Origin: Parasedimentitalea marina | GTDB lineage: Bacteria > Pseudomonadota > Alphaproteobacteria > Rhodobacterales > Rhodobacteraceae | Length of the DNA stretch: 64,000 nucleotides | Assembly: GCF_004006175.1 (NCBI RefSeq) | Contig: NZ_CP033219.1 | Span: 2,666,001 to 2,730,000, forward strand | Direction: 5' to 3' | Part shown: positions 54,993-62,792 of the stretch, in pieces | Layout of the letters: every line of letters begins with the position of its first letter | Position numbering within the stretch: the stretch's first letter is position 1 | Program-made: the position numbers and the translations under genes | The notes under the pieces: generated by a model | Databases searched by the model: none | What the model saw: the letters and a program-made list of their open reading frames with translations, nothing else | What the model was told of the DNA's origin: nothing

Positions 54993-56151
54993 GAAGCACC
55001 TCGTCGTAGATCTTTTGCAACTCCTTGTATTGGGTAGAGACGGGTCGCAGAGATGCGGTTGGTGGGGGAGTCGTGAACCGGAGAGGGTCGCGATCCAGCG
55101 CGTGTAACAAACCAATCAATTCCTCTGCATTCTCCACGCCGAAAGTGTAGCCGTTGATCCCCGAAACGATGTGATCCGCAGCGGCCCCCAGATTTGACGC
55201 AAGGACCCAGCAGTCGGCCAGACTTGCCTCGCGCGACACCAGGTTAAAGCTTTCCGGCCAAAGCGACGGAACGACCACAACATCAGAATCGGCGTACAGT
55301 GATGCTACTTTCTCAGTCGGTACATAGCCAATGGTGCAGACGTCGGTGTCGCCCCACCTGCCATCGCGTGAGAACCCCTCACGACGGGCGTGGTCGATCA
55401 CCGTGATATGGACATGAGACAATTGCGCTTTCAGAACAGCCGCACGCAGTAGATGATAACCCTTCCGCGCATCGACCCCTCCCATATAGAGAAGACGCAC
55501 TTTTTTGGTGGCAGATTTTGACTGCGTTGCAAAAGGAGACACGCCATTTTCATTAACGACAATTTCGTCGCACAGCCCGGTGGAAACCAGAATGTCGCGA
55601 AACGTCTGTGATACAGTGAGAACCCGATCGAACTTCGAAATGGCGGCACTCAACGCATCCATGCGGTTGCGGGCCGCTGCGGGTTCGCGCGCGCGATAAT
55701 TATAGATGGCCGGTTGTAGATCTTGGTCAATCATGAAGAGGTCGTCTGCTACCCACCAACCGTCATGCATTGTCAGAATTGACGGGATGCCGCGCGCCTT
55801 GACCGCTTCTACCAATTCCAGCCCCATTCTCTGGATGCAATGGAAATGGACAAGATCAGGCTGGACACGGTCCAGAAAGCGGGTGAAGGGCCCCACGATG
55901 TCGTCACGCTGAACAAGACGTTCCATGTCATCCAGCCAAGGGCAGGCCACGGCAAAGATAGGAATCCCGCGATGAAGCCAGGTTTCGTGCCGGTCGGGCT
56001 GATTGTTTCCAAACAATGTGCAGAACACCCCGCAAGCATCGTAACGTTCGTCCGCTATCATGCAGTCGATATTGTCTTCGATTACGCGCGATGCGCCGCC
56101 CTTGGATTGCGGCGGAAAGCTGACATTCACAATGAGGACGCGGTGGCTCAT
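54982..56151 (-). CDS. glycosyltransferase family 4 type
   Basis: This 389-residue GT-B enzyme has an N-terminal lobe opening VLIVNVSFPPQSKGGASRV and a LTMHDGWWVADD segment. The C-terminal donor-binding lobe has LLYMGGVDARKGYHLL, VVVPSLWPESFNLVSREASL and a GINGYTFG tail. ATG 56151 overlaps the upstream stop (ATGA). It probably adds a sugar in the same surface polysaccharide pathway as its neighbours. Confidence 0.9.
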   Translation of the reverse strand: MSHRVLIVNVSFPPQSKGGASRVIEDNIDCMIADERYDACGVFCTLFGNNQPDRHETWLHRGIPIFAVACPWLDDMERLVQRDDIVGPFTRFLDRVQPDLVHFHCIQRMGLELVEAVKARGIPSILTMHDGWWVADDLFMIDQDLQPAIYNYRAREPAAARNRMDALSAAISKFDRVLTVSQTFRDILVSTGLCDEIVVNENGVSPFATQSKSATKKVRLLYMGGVDARKGYHLLRAAVLKAQLSHVHITVIDHARREGFSRDGRWGDTDVCTIGYVPTEKVASLYADSDVVVVPSLWPESFNLVSREASLADCWVLASNLGAAADHIVSGINGYTFGVENAEELIGLLHALDRDPLRFTTPPPTASLRPVSTQYKELQKIYDEVLHDQ

Positions 56152-58574
56152 GCGTAAAGTTCGATCTGTGCAATGATGTCTTTCAACGTCGCGCATTGTG
56201 AATCGAAAGAAAACCCTTCTGAAACGGCACGCTGCGCCGCATCTCCGATGCGCCTGCGATCAGATGCCGATGCAGAAAGTGCGCTGATCGGGGTCACGAA
56301 ATCGTCACCATCTACCAACAATCCAGTAACACCGTCCTCGATACATCTTTCATAGGCAGATGTCGGCGCCAGGACAGACGGAATTCCCAGCATGCTTGCT
56401 TCCAGCCACTTGATCTCGCTTTTGCAGTCGGTGAATGCACTTTTTTCGAGCGGGACTACATTCAAATCGAAGCCCGCAAGTGTGGAAAGATATGTTGGAT
56501 AGTCCCAGCCAAGGTTGATGTGGCCGATTGATTTCCGGGCCGTCTGGTCCAGTTGGTCAAACAATTCGTCGAACGAGCCGCAAAGCGAGAAATGAACTTT
56601 GCCCTGAAACGCTTCGGCGATCTTGATGGCTTGCGGTACAAAGACCTGTGCAACGTAGTCCTTGTGCGACTTGGTGGCAGAGCCGACGAACACCCGAATG
56701 AGGTCACCGTCGCCCGGGTCAGGCACCGGACCAAGCGAACGCAGCGCGGCCTGATGCACTGAATCAATCCCGTTTGGAAAAACAAAGGACCGCTCTGACC
56801 GAACAAGCGCCCCTAGATAATCTGAAAGCGCTTCTGTAGAGGCGATTCCAAAGTCGCAGCAGCGGGCGACAGCTGCGTAGAGAAACGGCAGGACCCTTAG
56901 TTCGGAATACTGTTGATCGTCGACTCCTGCACCGTAACTTTCGCGCGCCTCGGGAAAGAAATCAGGATCCAGTATCAGGTCGTCAATTTCAAAGACCGTG
57001 GGTATTTTCAGGGCTTTGGCGCGATTAAGCAGCTTTAGCACGCTATAGTAAGCGGGAGTTCTATATAGAATCCAGATATCGAATAGAGCACTTTCTGCAG
57101 CTGCTTTTTCGGCTTCACTGTGGACATTGAAAACAGTTGCATTCAGTCCGAGCGTCTCAAGATACTCCAACTTCTGATCGATGCGGTAGCGCTTGCATTG
57201 AGGCAGTGACATGTCTGCCAGTATGCCTATCCGTCGCACTTGCGGTTTGCGGAGTGCGTGCTGTTTCTTCCCCAGACCTGACCGGAAAGACGGGATCGCG
57301 CTCAAAACCTCAACAAACTGACCTGAGGTCTCCCGTTCGCCTGGCATCGTACGATCCGACTTGGCCGTGACCTGAAGTGCTCTATGCACCTCCCTATGCC
57401 AAAGGCTGACGGTCTCGTGGATCTTGTCCATTGCGAAAACGGATCCACTTTCATGACCCGCGGCCTTCTGCGCGTGGCGGACGGCTTGAGGGTGTTTTCC
57501 TTGTTCCGCGAGCACCGAGGCCATATGGAAATTGTTCCAAAAAGCGGAGAGGCTGTCGTGAGGTGCCATGTCTCTGGTCGGCGTGGCCTCGCCATGTGAG
57601 AGCGCATACTGGCATGAGAACCTGTCGATCACAGCGCTGCGAACGCCCGCCTTTCTCAATTCGAACGCCGCATGCAAGAAACCGCGTGATTTGATTTCGT
57701 CCAGACGCTCCATCCGCGCATCAATGATGCTGACTAGTGCGATGCTGTTGTCCTTTGGCAGGTGGTAACCGTGTTCCAAACCAATGCTGATGAAGTGCGC
57801 GAACGCCTGAATTTCGTTGAATTCGCTGCAGGCACCTTGATTCCGTGTAACATACTCTCGGTGGTCAAAACCGTCATAGACAAGGGCGCCGTCGCCGCAA
57901 TAATGCTGCAACAAGTGTGCCATGCTTACAAACGTCTGGTCGCCGCTTGAAGAATCTGCCCACTTTTCCTGTATCTCTAGCGCACTCAATTTGCTGTCGT
58001 ATAGAGCGTTGTAAAACTCCACATCCGGGGTAAGTTCATACGAGAATGGCAGGATGTCCGTCGAAAAATTCTCAGCGAAGTGTCGAATTGCACTCGCGCG
58101 TGTCGGATGGCTTATTCTCCAGTGATTGCACGTTCGAATGTAGCTCAAGTCGATCGTGTTCGCCTCGAAGCTCGACCGCATCCAAAATGCACGACTACGC
58201 CCAGGCGTTCTTCCAGCTAGGCGAACGAGCGTGCCCCGAGATACTCTGGCGAACTTCTTGAGGAGACCCAATTTCCGTTCCAAAGCCTCGTCGGAGCCAA
58301 ATACGACAACCCATTCATCACGGAAACGTCGGTTCGAGACGGTGGACGACAGCTCCCTGCGTTCGAACAACCCATGGGACAAGAAATGCAGGAACGGACA
58401 TGCATGGGCAGCAGCTACGTCCGTGTTTGCCGCCAAATAGTACGCGTCATCGAAGTACCGATCGATAGATCGAAGAAGTTCAACTGTCCGGTGATCAAGG
58501 AACATCCACTTCAACAGGCGATCCAAAAAGTTTGTTTTTGTTAGTAACAAATCTTCCAACATCAAATTTTTCAA
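56148..58574 (-). CDS. large glycosyltransferase with N-terminal scaffold region
   Basis: This 808-residue protein is the first gene of the operon. The N-terminal part has the motif FDDAYYLAANTDVAAAHACP...FLSHGLFERREL, recalling the YLxxNPDV...HYxxxGxxEGR module of multi-domain rhamnan/capsule glycosyltransferases. A middle region (about 200-420) has no clear family. The C-terminal 380 residues form a GT-B-like transferase (RRIGILADMSLPQCKRYRI, PTVFEIDDLILDPDFF, VFPNGIDS, and LEASMLGIPSVLAPTSAYE). It is likely cytoplasmic; no membrane span is seen. Confidence 0.82.
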   Translation of the reverse strand: MKNLMLEDLLLTKTNFLDRLLKWMFLDHRTVELLRSIDRYFDDAYYLAANTDVAAAHACPFLHFLSHGLFERRELSSTVSNRRFRDEWVVVFGSDEALERKLGLLKKFARVSRGTLVRLAGRTPGRSRAFWMRSSFEANTIDLSYIRTCNHWRISHPTRASAIRHFAENFSTDILPFSYELTPDVEFYNALYDSKLSALEIQEKWADSSSGDQTFVSMAHLLQHYCGDGALVYDGFDHREYVTRNQGACSEFNEIQAFAHFISIGLEHGYHLPKDNSIALVSIIDARMERLDEIKSRGFLHAAFELRKAGVRSAVIDRFSCQYALSHGEATPTRDMAPHDSLSAFWNNFHMASVLAEQGKHPQAVRHAQKAAGHESGSVFAMDKIHETVSLWHREVHRALQVTAKSDRTMPGERETSGQFVEVLSAIPSFRSGLGKKQHALRKPQVRRIGILADMSLPQCKRYRIDQKLEYLETLGLNATVFNVHSEAEKAAAESALFDIWILYRTPAYYSVLKLLNRAKALKIPTVFEIDDLILDPDFFPEARESYGAGVDDQQYSELRVLPFLYAAVARCCDFGIASTEALSDYLGALVRSERSFVFPNGIDSVHQAALRSLGPVPDPGDGDLIRVFVGSATKSHKDYVAQVFVPQAIKIAEAFQGKVHFSLCGSFDELFDQLDQTARKSIGHINLGWDYPTYLSTLAGFDLNVVPLEKSAFTDCKSEIKWLEASMLGIPSVLAPTSAYERCIEDGVTGLLVDGDDFVTPISALSASASDRRRIGDAAQRAVSEGFSFDSQCATLKDIIAQIELYA

Positions 58575-58729
58575 GGCATCAACAGCCAGTTACTATCTTG
58601 AAGCTTCTTCTGCAATGCTCCACTCTTGATTGCACTCTAACGCGTTCCGAGGCTTGATTCTAAGTGTTTTCCGCCAAGAACTACAATGCTGCAACGTTCT
58701 CCTTGGTCTAGTTGCAGATCCTTCTTTCG

Positions 58730-58995
58730 AGATGCACGAACGGCCGCTTCTCCCTCTGTGCGGCGGCATGGAAATCTTCGCTCATACCGCATTTTTGTGC
58801 TGCGAGCGCACGCAGCGAGAAAATTCAAGGTACAGTTTGGGCTCCAACCTGCAGTTGGCTGCAGACCGTTCGAAGGTCCGGTCTGGGCCGGTTGTCTCAT
58901 TTCAAGACATCTGGGGCGACCACTTTGCAAAGGTCGGTATCTGCGCATAGCCGCCATTGGAGGTGACCCCAGTGAAGGTCCGGAACCCGCTCTTT
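58730..58995. repeat. dispersed intergenic repeat, rearranged form
   Basis: It contains GCACGAACGGCCGCTTCTCC, GACCGTTCGAAGGTCCGGTC (opposite to 34815-34835), CCACTTTGCAAAGGTCGG, CTGCGCATAGCCGCCATTGG. The gap 58575-59031 has no gene. Shared but reordered blocks again indicate recombination among copies. Confidence 0.7.
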
Positions 58996-59031
58996 GTGTC
59001 GAAATGAGCTTGGTGCAGTCCATTAGGAGAC

Positions 59032-60354
59032 TTACTTAGCAGCGCTCTTAACTTCATACTTCAGACCCTTGGCAGTGTTCTGCGCAAAGCCCTTCCAGTA
59101 GCTGTGGTCTTCCTTAGGGGTGCCATCCTCATTCATCGACCAGACACCGGCGTTGGAAACCTCAACCAGATCAAGGTAGGTGGCCTTCTCTGAGTCACCT
59201 TTCAAATGGGTATCCATCCACGCGGTGACAAAATGCTGGGCGATATTATTCATGCGCACCGTGTCCCAAACCGGATCAGAATAATGCTCTGAGATGTTAA
59301 AGCCCTTGTCTTCGCTGAAGTAATAGCTCTCCTTCGGCGCTGGCATTGGTGCTGCGGAATTGTGACCGCCATTCACATAGGTCAGCAATGCGTGCGGCAG
59401 ACCTGACGCGTTTTCCCAGATCGCCCGAACGCCCTCTTCATAGAGCGACGTTTCATCCTGCGACCCTGCGATGAACATCATCGGAATCTGAATACCTGCC
59501 AAGCCATCAGCGCTCCAGAAGCCAGTGTTCATGCCCCATGGGCCAATGGCCACTGCAGTTTTAATACGTGCGTCGGGCAATGCGTTATGTGTATCGCTGC
59601 CTGCCTGGTGGATACCAAGCGTTCCATGCGGCCCGCCCCAAGAATAGCCAACGGAGGCTTCTGTTACGCCGCCGCCAGCTGTAACGATCGCACCATATCC
59701 GCCCATGGAATAGCCGATGAGCCCGGCATTATCCGCATCATAGAGCCCGGCAAAATCGCCACCCTCATCAGTCATCTGCGCCATCTCTTCGAGCACAAAC
59801 AACTGATCGAGCGAGCGGTTCACAAGAGTGGAGCCAAAGGCAGCCTGCGTCCGGTACGTGCTATCAGTGTGGTCAATTGAAGCCACGACATAGCCCTTGG
59901 ACGCGATATTCTCTGCCAGATGTGACATCAAAAAACGGTTTCCGGGGTACCCGTGGCTGATCAAAATCAGCGGATAGCCCTTTCCTGCAGGGGCTGCATC
60001 ACGCACCGCGCGACCTTTCAGCGTCACTTCAGTGGCACCATCGCGCAGAAACGCTTTCATAGACGTATCGCCTGTCGCGCCTGCCTCAGCCGGATACCAC
60101 ATCTCAACCGTCAAAGGACGGTCATAAGTCGGGAATGTCGCAGGTCTGGCAGCGTCTGGCTCAATGGACAGGATATCAATTTGACCGGGGTTCACCATTT
60201 CAAGCTGGCGTACTCCAACTGTCATATCTCCATATCCGGCCAATTCGGGCGCATTGGGCAATTGAGTATCGATTGGGTTGTCAGCCATCAGGACGCTTCC
60301 TGTCATCGTCGCTACAAGGGCAAAAGGTATCATCGCTTCGGTGCGTCGTGTCAT
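59032..60354 (-). CDS. secreted alpha/beta hydrolase (dienelactone/PAF-hydrolase-like)
   Basis: This 440-residue exported hydrolase has an N-terminal signal (MTRRTEAMIPFALVATMTGS). ATG 60354 has GGAGGA 9 bases upstream; the frame opens farther up without signals. The oxyanion region is LILISHGYPGNRFLMSHLAE. The nucleophile is Ser216 (GYSMGGYG), and His is likely in YVNGGHNSAA. The fold resembles platelet-activating-factor acetylhydrolase and dienelactone hydrolase proteins. The substrate is unknown. Confidence 0.85.
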   Translation of the reverse strand: MTRRTEAMIPFALVATMTGSVLMADNPIDTQLPNAPELAGYGDMTVGVRQLEMVNPGQIDILSIEPDAARPATFPTYDRPLTVEMWYPAEAGATGDTSMKAFLRDGATEVTLKGRAVRDAAPAGKGYPLILISHGYPGNRFLMSHLAENIASKGYVVASIDHTDSTYRTQAAFGSTLVNRSLDQLFVLEEMAQMTDEGGDFAGLYDADNAGLIGYSMGGYGAIVTAGGGVTEASVGYSWGGPHGTLGIHQAGSDTHNALPDARIKTAVAIGPWGMNTGFWSADGLAGIQIPMMFIAGSQDETSLYEEGVRAIWENASGLPHALLTYVNGGHNSAAPMPAPKESYYFSEDKGFNISEHYSDPVWDTVRMNNIAQHFVTAWMDTHLKGDSEKATYLDLVEVSNAGVWSMNEDGTPKEDHSYWKGFAQNTAKGLKYEVKSAAK

Positions 60355-60634
60355 AATAGCTTTCCTCCAAAGTACTTGGATAGACCTAACGGGCATCCCG
60401 CCGAACGCAAGCATCACAGACATAACGTTGCGATACATTGCCAGCTACTGTCTCAAACACATCCCGCAGCACATCTCTGTTGTGGAAACGACTAATGCCA
60501 TTGATCCCCTACTGCCCGACGCCCGTATCACGGCACAGCGTGTCCAAGAGGCTTGATTGGGGCACAAAACAGCGCCAAGATGCAAGGGAAGGCACTCTAC
60601 TTGGCGAATGTCGGTTCAGCCTTTGGAGGCAACC

Positions 60635-61612
60635 ATGGCCATTACTGTTAAAACCAAGATCCCCAAGCCTGCCAAAAAAACATCCAACGTCTCCGGTGTC
60701 GATATGGCGGCGCTGGAAACCGAGTTGGACAAAAATTCTAGCTGGGGCAGCTATGCGGCGGCGCCAGTATTTTCGGCCAAATTTGATAAGTCGAAAAAGG
60801 TGAGTGAGATCACCGTGGCACTAAAGCCGGTAATCACGGTTCCAAAATGGAATGAATACGCCAGAAGCACCAAGAAGCGGCAGGCGGAATGGGATCGGAT
60901 GATCAAAGCGCTGGAGAAATATCTGTCCAGCCTGCACGCCCTGATGTTAGAGGCAGTGGCCAAGTTTGCGGCAGAGATGAAGGATAAGGATTTGGATAAA
61001 TCCGGACTTGGGGCTGCCACCAAAGAGGCCAAGGCGGCTTTTGCCAAGGCAGTTAAGGATTATACCAGCAAGACCTCGAACGGCAGCTCGGTGGGGGTGT
61101 ACCTAGACTATATCGAACCGGACCCTGCGACATTCAAGAAAACCGTGCCTGCGCCAAAATCCTCGACCTATACTGTGGCAGGCAAAACTATCGCGGCAGT
61201 GTTCAAGGTGCTGGACAAGCGGTCCTTTTGGGGGCGCTACCGCTCGCACCCCAAATACAAGGCGAGTTTTCAGCTGGATGGGCATGTAAAAACATTCACA
61301 CTGACCAGCAAGCCAACAATCATCATGCCCAAGTGGAAAGACTACTCCAAGGGTAACAAGGGTCAGAAAGCCAGTTGGGACAGTATGTGGAAGAGCCTCG
61401 ATGTCCATGAAAAGCACCACCACACTATTTTTTCAGACTGTGTGACGCAGCTTGGAAAGACCGTGATTAGCACCGAGATACTTGAGGAGGATCTGGAGGA
61501 GTTTTGGAAGGATGAAACCAGCAGCTGGCAGGACAAACAGGACGCGTTTGACGACAAAACGGATCACGGGGCCAACAAGGGTGTGGTGCTGGACGCCTCT
61601 TCTGATCCGTGA
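60635..61612 (+). CDS. DUF922-type putative zinc protease with internal duplication
   Basis: This 325-residue protein contains two similar halves. Half A (about 27-105) has SSWGSYAAAPVFSAKF, KPVITVPKWNEYARSTKK and WDRMIKALEKYLSSLH. Half B (about 186-268) has SFWGRYRSHPKYKASF, KPTIIMPKWKDYSKGNKG and WDSMWKSLDVHEKHHHTIF. Half B has the HExxH-type zinc motif (258-262); half A has lost it. DUF922 proteins are predicted secreted proteases, but no signal peptide is present here. ATG 60635 follows GGAGGCAACC. It stands alone. Confidence 0.8.
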   Translation: MAITVKTKIPKPAKKTSNVSGVDMAALETELDKNSSWGSYAAAPVFSAKFDKSKKVSEITVALKPVITVPKWNEYARSTKKRQAEWDRMIKALEKYLSSLHALMLEAVAKFAAEMKDKDLDKSGLGAATKEAKAAFAKAVKDYTSKTSNGSSVGVYLDYIEPDPATFKKTVPAPKSSTYTVAGKTIAAVFKVLDKRSFWGRYRSHPKYKASFQLDGHVKTFTLTSKPTIIMPKWKDYSKGNKGQKASWDSMWKSLDVHEKHHHTIFSDCVTQLGKTVISTEILEEDLEEFWKDETSSWQDKQDAFDDKTDHGANKGVVLDASSDP

Positions 61613-61615
61613 TGG

Positions 61616-61667
61616 CGGCGTTTAGGCGCAAGTATCACCGTTGCAGCTGATCAAACGCCGTTTTTTT
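61616..61667 (+). terminator. possible rho-independent terminator after the DUF922 gene
   Basis: CGGCGTTT at 61616-61623 pairs with AAACGCCG at 61653-61660, followed by seven T. The loop is long (about 29 bases), and the sequence also lies in the IS66 relic, so it may be coincidental. Confidence 0.35.
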
Positions 61668-62040
61668 GCTTCGGCCTCAGTTTTCCGTGTATCAACGATG
61701 GCCTGATATTCCCATTGCAGTAGCTCGCCGATACGGTTGACGGGATGATGCTGGATGCGTTCGAAGACCCAGGCAAGTCACGCTTCAGGATTAACACCGT
61801 TGAGTTTGCAGGTCTCGATCAGGGGATAGGCAATGGCGGCTGAGTTACCGCCAGTTTCCGAGCCCATAAAGAGATAATTCTTGCGGCCCAGAGCCACCGG
61901 CCGGACAGCGCGTTCGGCAGTGTTATTATCCAACTCCAGAACGCCGTGATCCAGATAGGGCCTCGCCTTGGTGAGACAGGTGAGCGCATACCTGATTGCC
62001 TTGGCCAGTGGCGTCTTGCCGGAGAGTTTAAGGCCTAGGG
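61622..62040 (-). pseudogene. IS66-family transposase relic (TnpC C-terminus)
   Basis: The frame shows KLSGKTPLAKAIRYALTC, YLDHGVLELDNNTAERAVRP, LGRKNYLFMGSETGGNSA and LIETCKLNGVNPEA, the C-terminal third of the IS66 TnpC protein. A TGA at 61778-61780 replaces the expected Trp codon after NPEA; beyond it the frame continues as LAWVFERIQHHPVNRIGELL. The N-terminal two-thirds and the accessory tnpA/tnpB genes are missing. It is joined at about 62036 to sequence also found beside the Mor-like fragments. Inactive. Confidence 0.88.
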
Positions 62041-62290
62041 TTTGTAAACGGTTCAGATCGCCCGCAATCTCTGCGTGACCGATATGGCAGTTCTTAATTG
62101 GCTGAGGGCTGAAGCAAACAAAGCCTCTGCCCGCTGAGATATCCATCGCCTGCCCCCCTTAGCCTCTCATTTAGGACTTCAACCCGTCTTCGGTGTTTTG
62201 CGACAACGGCGTTCAAAGACCGTTTAAAGGCCGTTTAAAGACGCGTTCAAACCGACGATTTGAACGGTTTACCCGCTTCCCGACTGGTTA
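62033..62290. repeat. diverged third copy of part of the duplicated segment
   Basis: It aligns with 930-1175 and 33052-33298. Shared text includes AACGGTTCAGATCGC, ACTTCAACCCGTCTTCG-like, CGACAACGGCGTTCAAAGAC and the hairpin GTTCAAA (62245-62251)/TTTGAAC (62259-62265). An extra CCGTTTAAAGG unit is inserted. The hairpin loop differs in sequence but the arms are conserved, consistent with a selected structure. 62291-62530 holds nothing recognisable. Confidence 0.7.
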
Positions 62291-62530
62291 CTGCAATAAT
62301 CTCTGTCCCAAAATGCCGATGCCGTACTGTTCAAACCTGAGCCCCGACGACACCTCAGATCACCGCCCGGTGTCCAGCGTTTGGAAAGGTTGCGCAATTG
62401 CAGTTTGAAATATGGAAGCACTTCCAACGCTCTGAGGGTGACCTCCGTCAAAACTGCCGCTAGGATGCCCTAAAACCCAAAAACAAGTTGCTGCAACTTT
62501 CTCTGTCCATCCGTGCAATAAAGTCTGTCC

Positions 62531-62572
62531 GGCTACAACAACGCTACATCTGGCTACAATCTCGCTACAACA
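62531..62572. promoter_or_regulatory. 21-base tandem GGCTACAA...GCTACA repeat
   Basis: Two adjacent units of 21 bases start GGCTACAA at 62531 and 62552, each with a second GCTACA 12 bases later. Four half-sites thus lie at near-regular spacing on one face of the helix. It is 220 bp upstream of prpE and is a candidate regulator site. Confidence 0.35.
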
Positions 62573-62600
62573 AGATTCTTAAGTTCATTTGCAGTCAGAA

Positions 62601-62674
62601 TTTGCAAATTTGCAATAATTGAAAACAACACTCGCGAACTCTTCGGGAGTGAACGGTTTGCAAAACTTTGCAGG
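62601..62674. promoter_or_regulatory. TTTGCAAA-type sites upstream of prpE
   Basis: TTTGCAAATTTGCAAT at 62601-62616 and TTTGCAAAACTTTGCAGG at 62657-62674 each hold two TTTGCAAA-like halves. PccR, a short-chain fatty acyl-CoA regulator of Rhodobacter sphaeroides, recognises paired TTTGCAAA elements, so propionyl-CoA-responsive control of prpE is plausible. The half-site spacing here is shorter than the described one. Confidence 0.45.
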
Positions 62675-62792
62675 CCGGGAATTACAAAATATGCAAATTC
62701 CACGCAGTTATCTGACGCTTAGTCCCGCAGGCGCCTTGCCCGCGCGCGTTTCTTCCGCCTAACTCTTGCCAGCGAGGTAGGAGGAGCACACG

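Noticed and set aside
62531..62572. CRISPR-like short repeats
   Set aside because: Only two contiguous 21-base units without spacers and no cas genes in the window.
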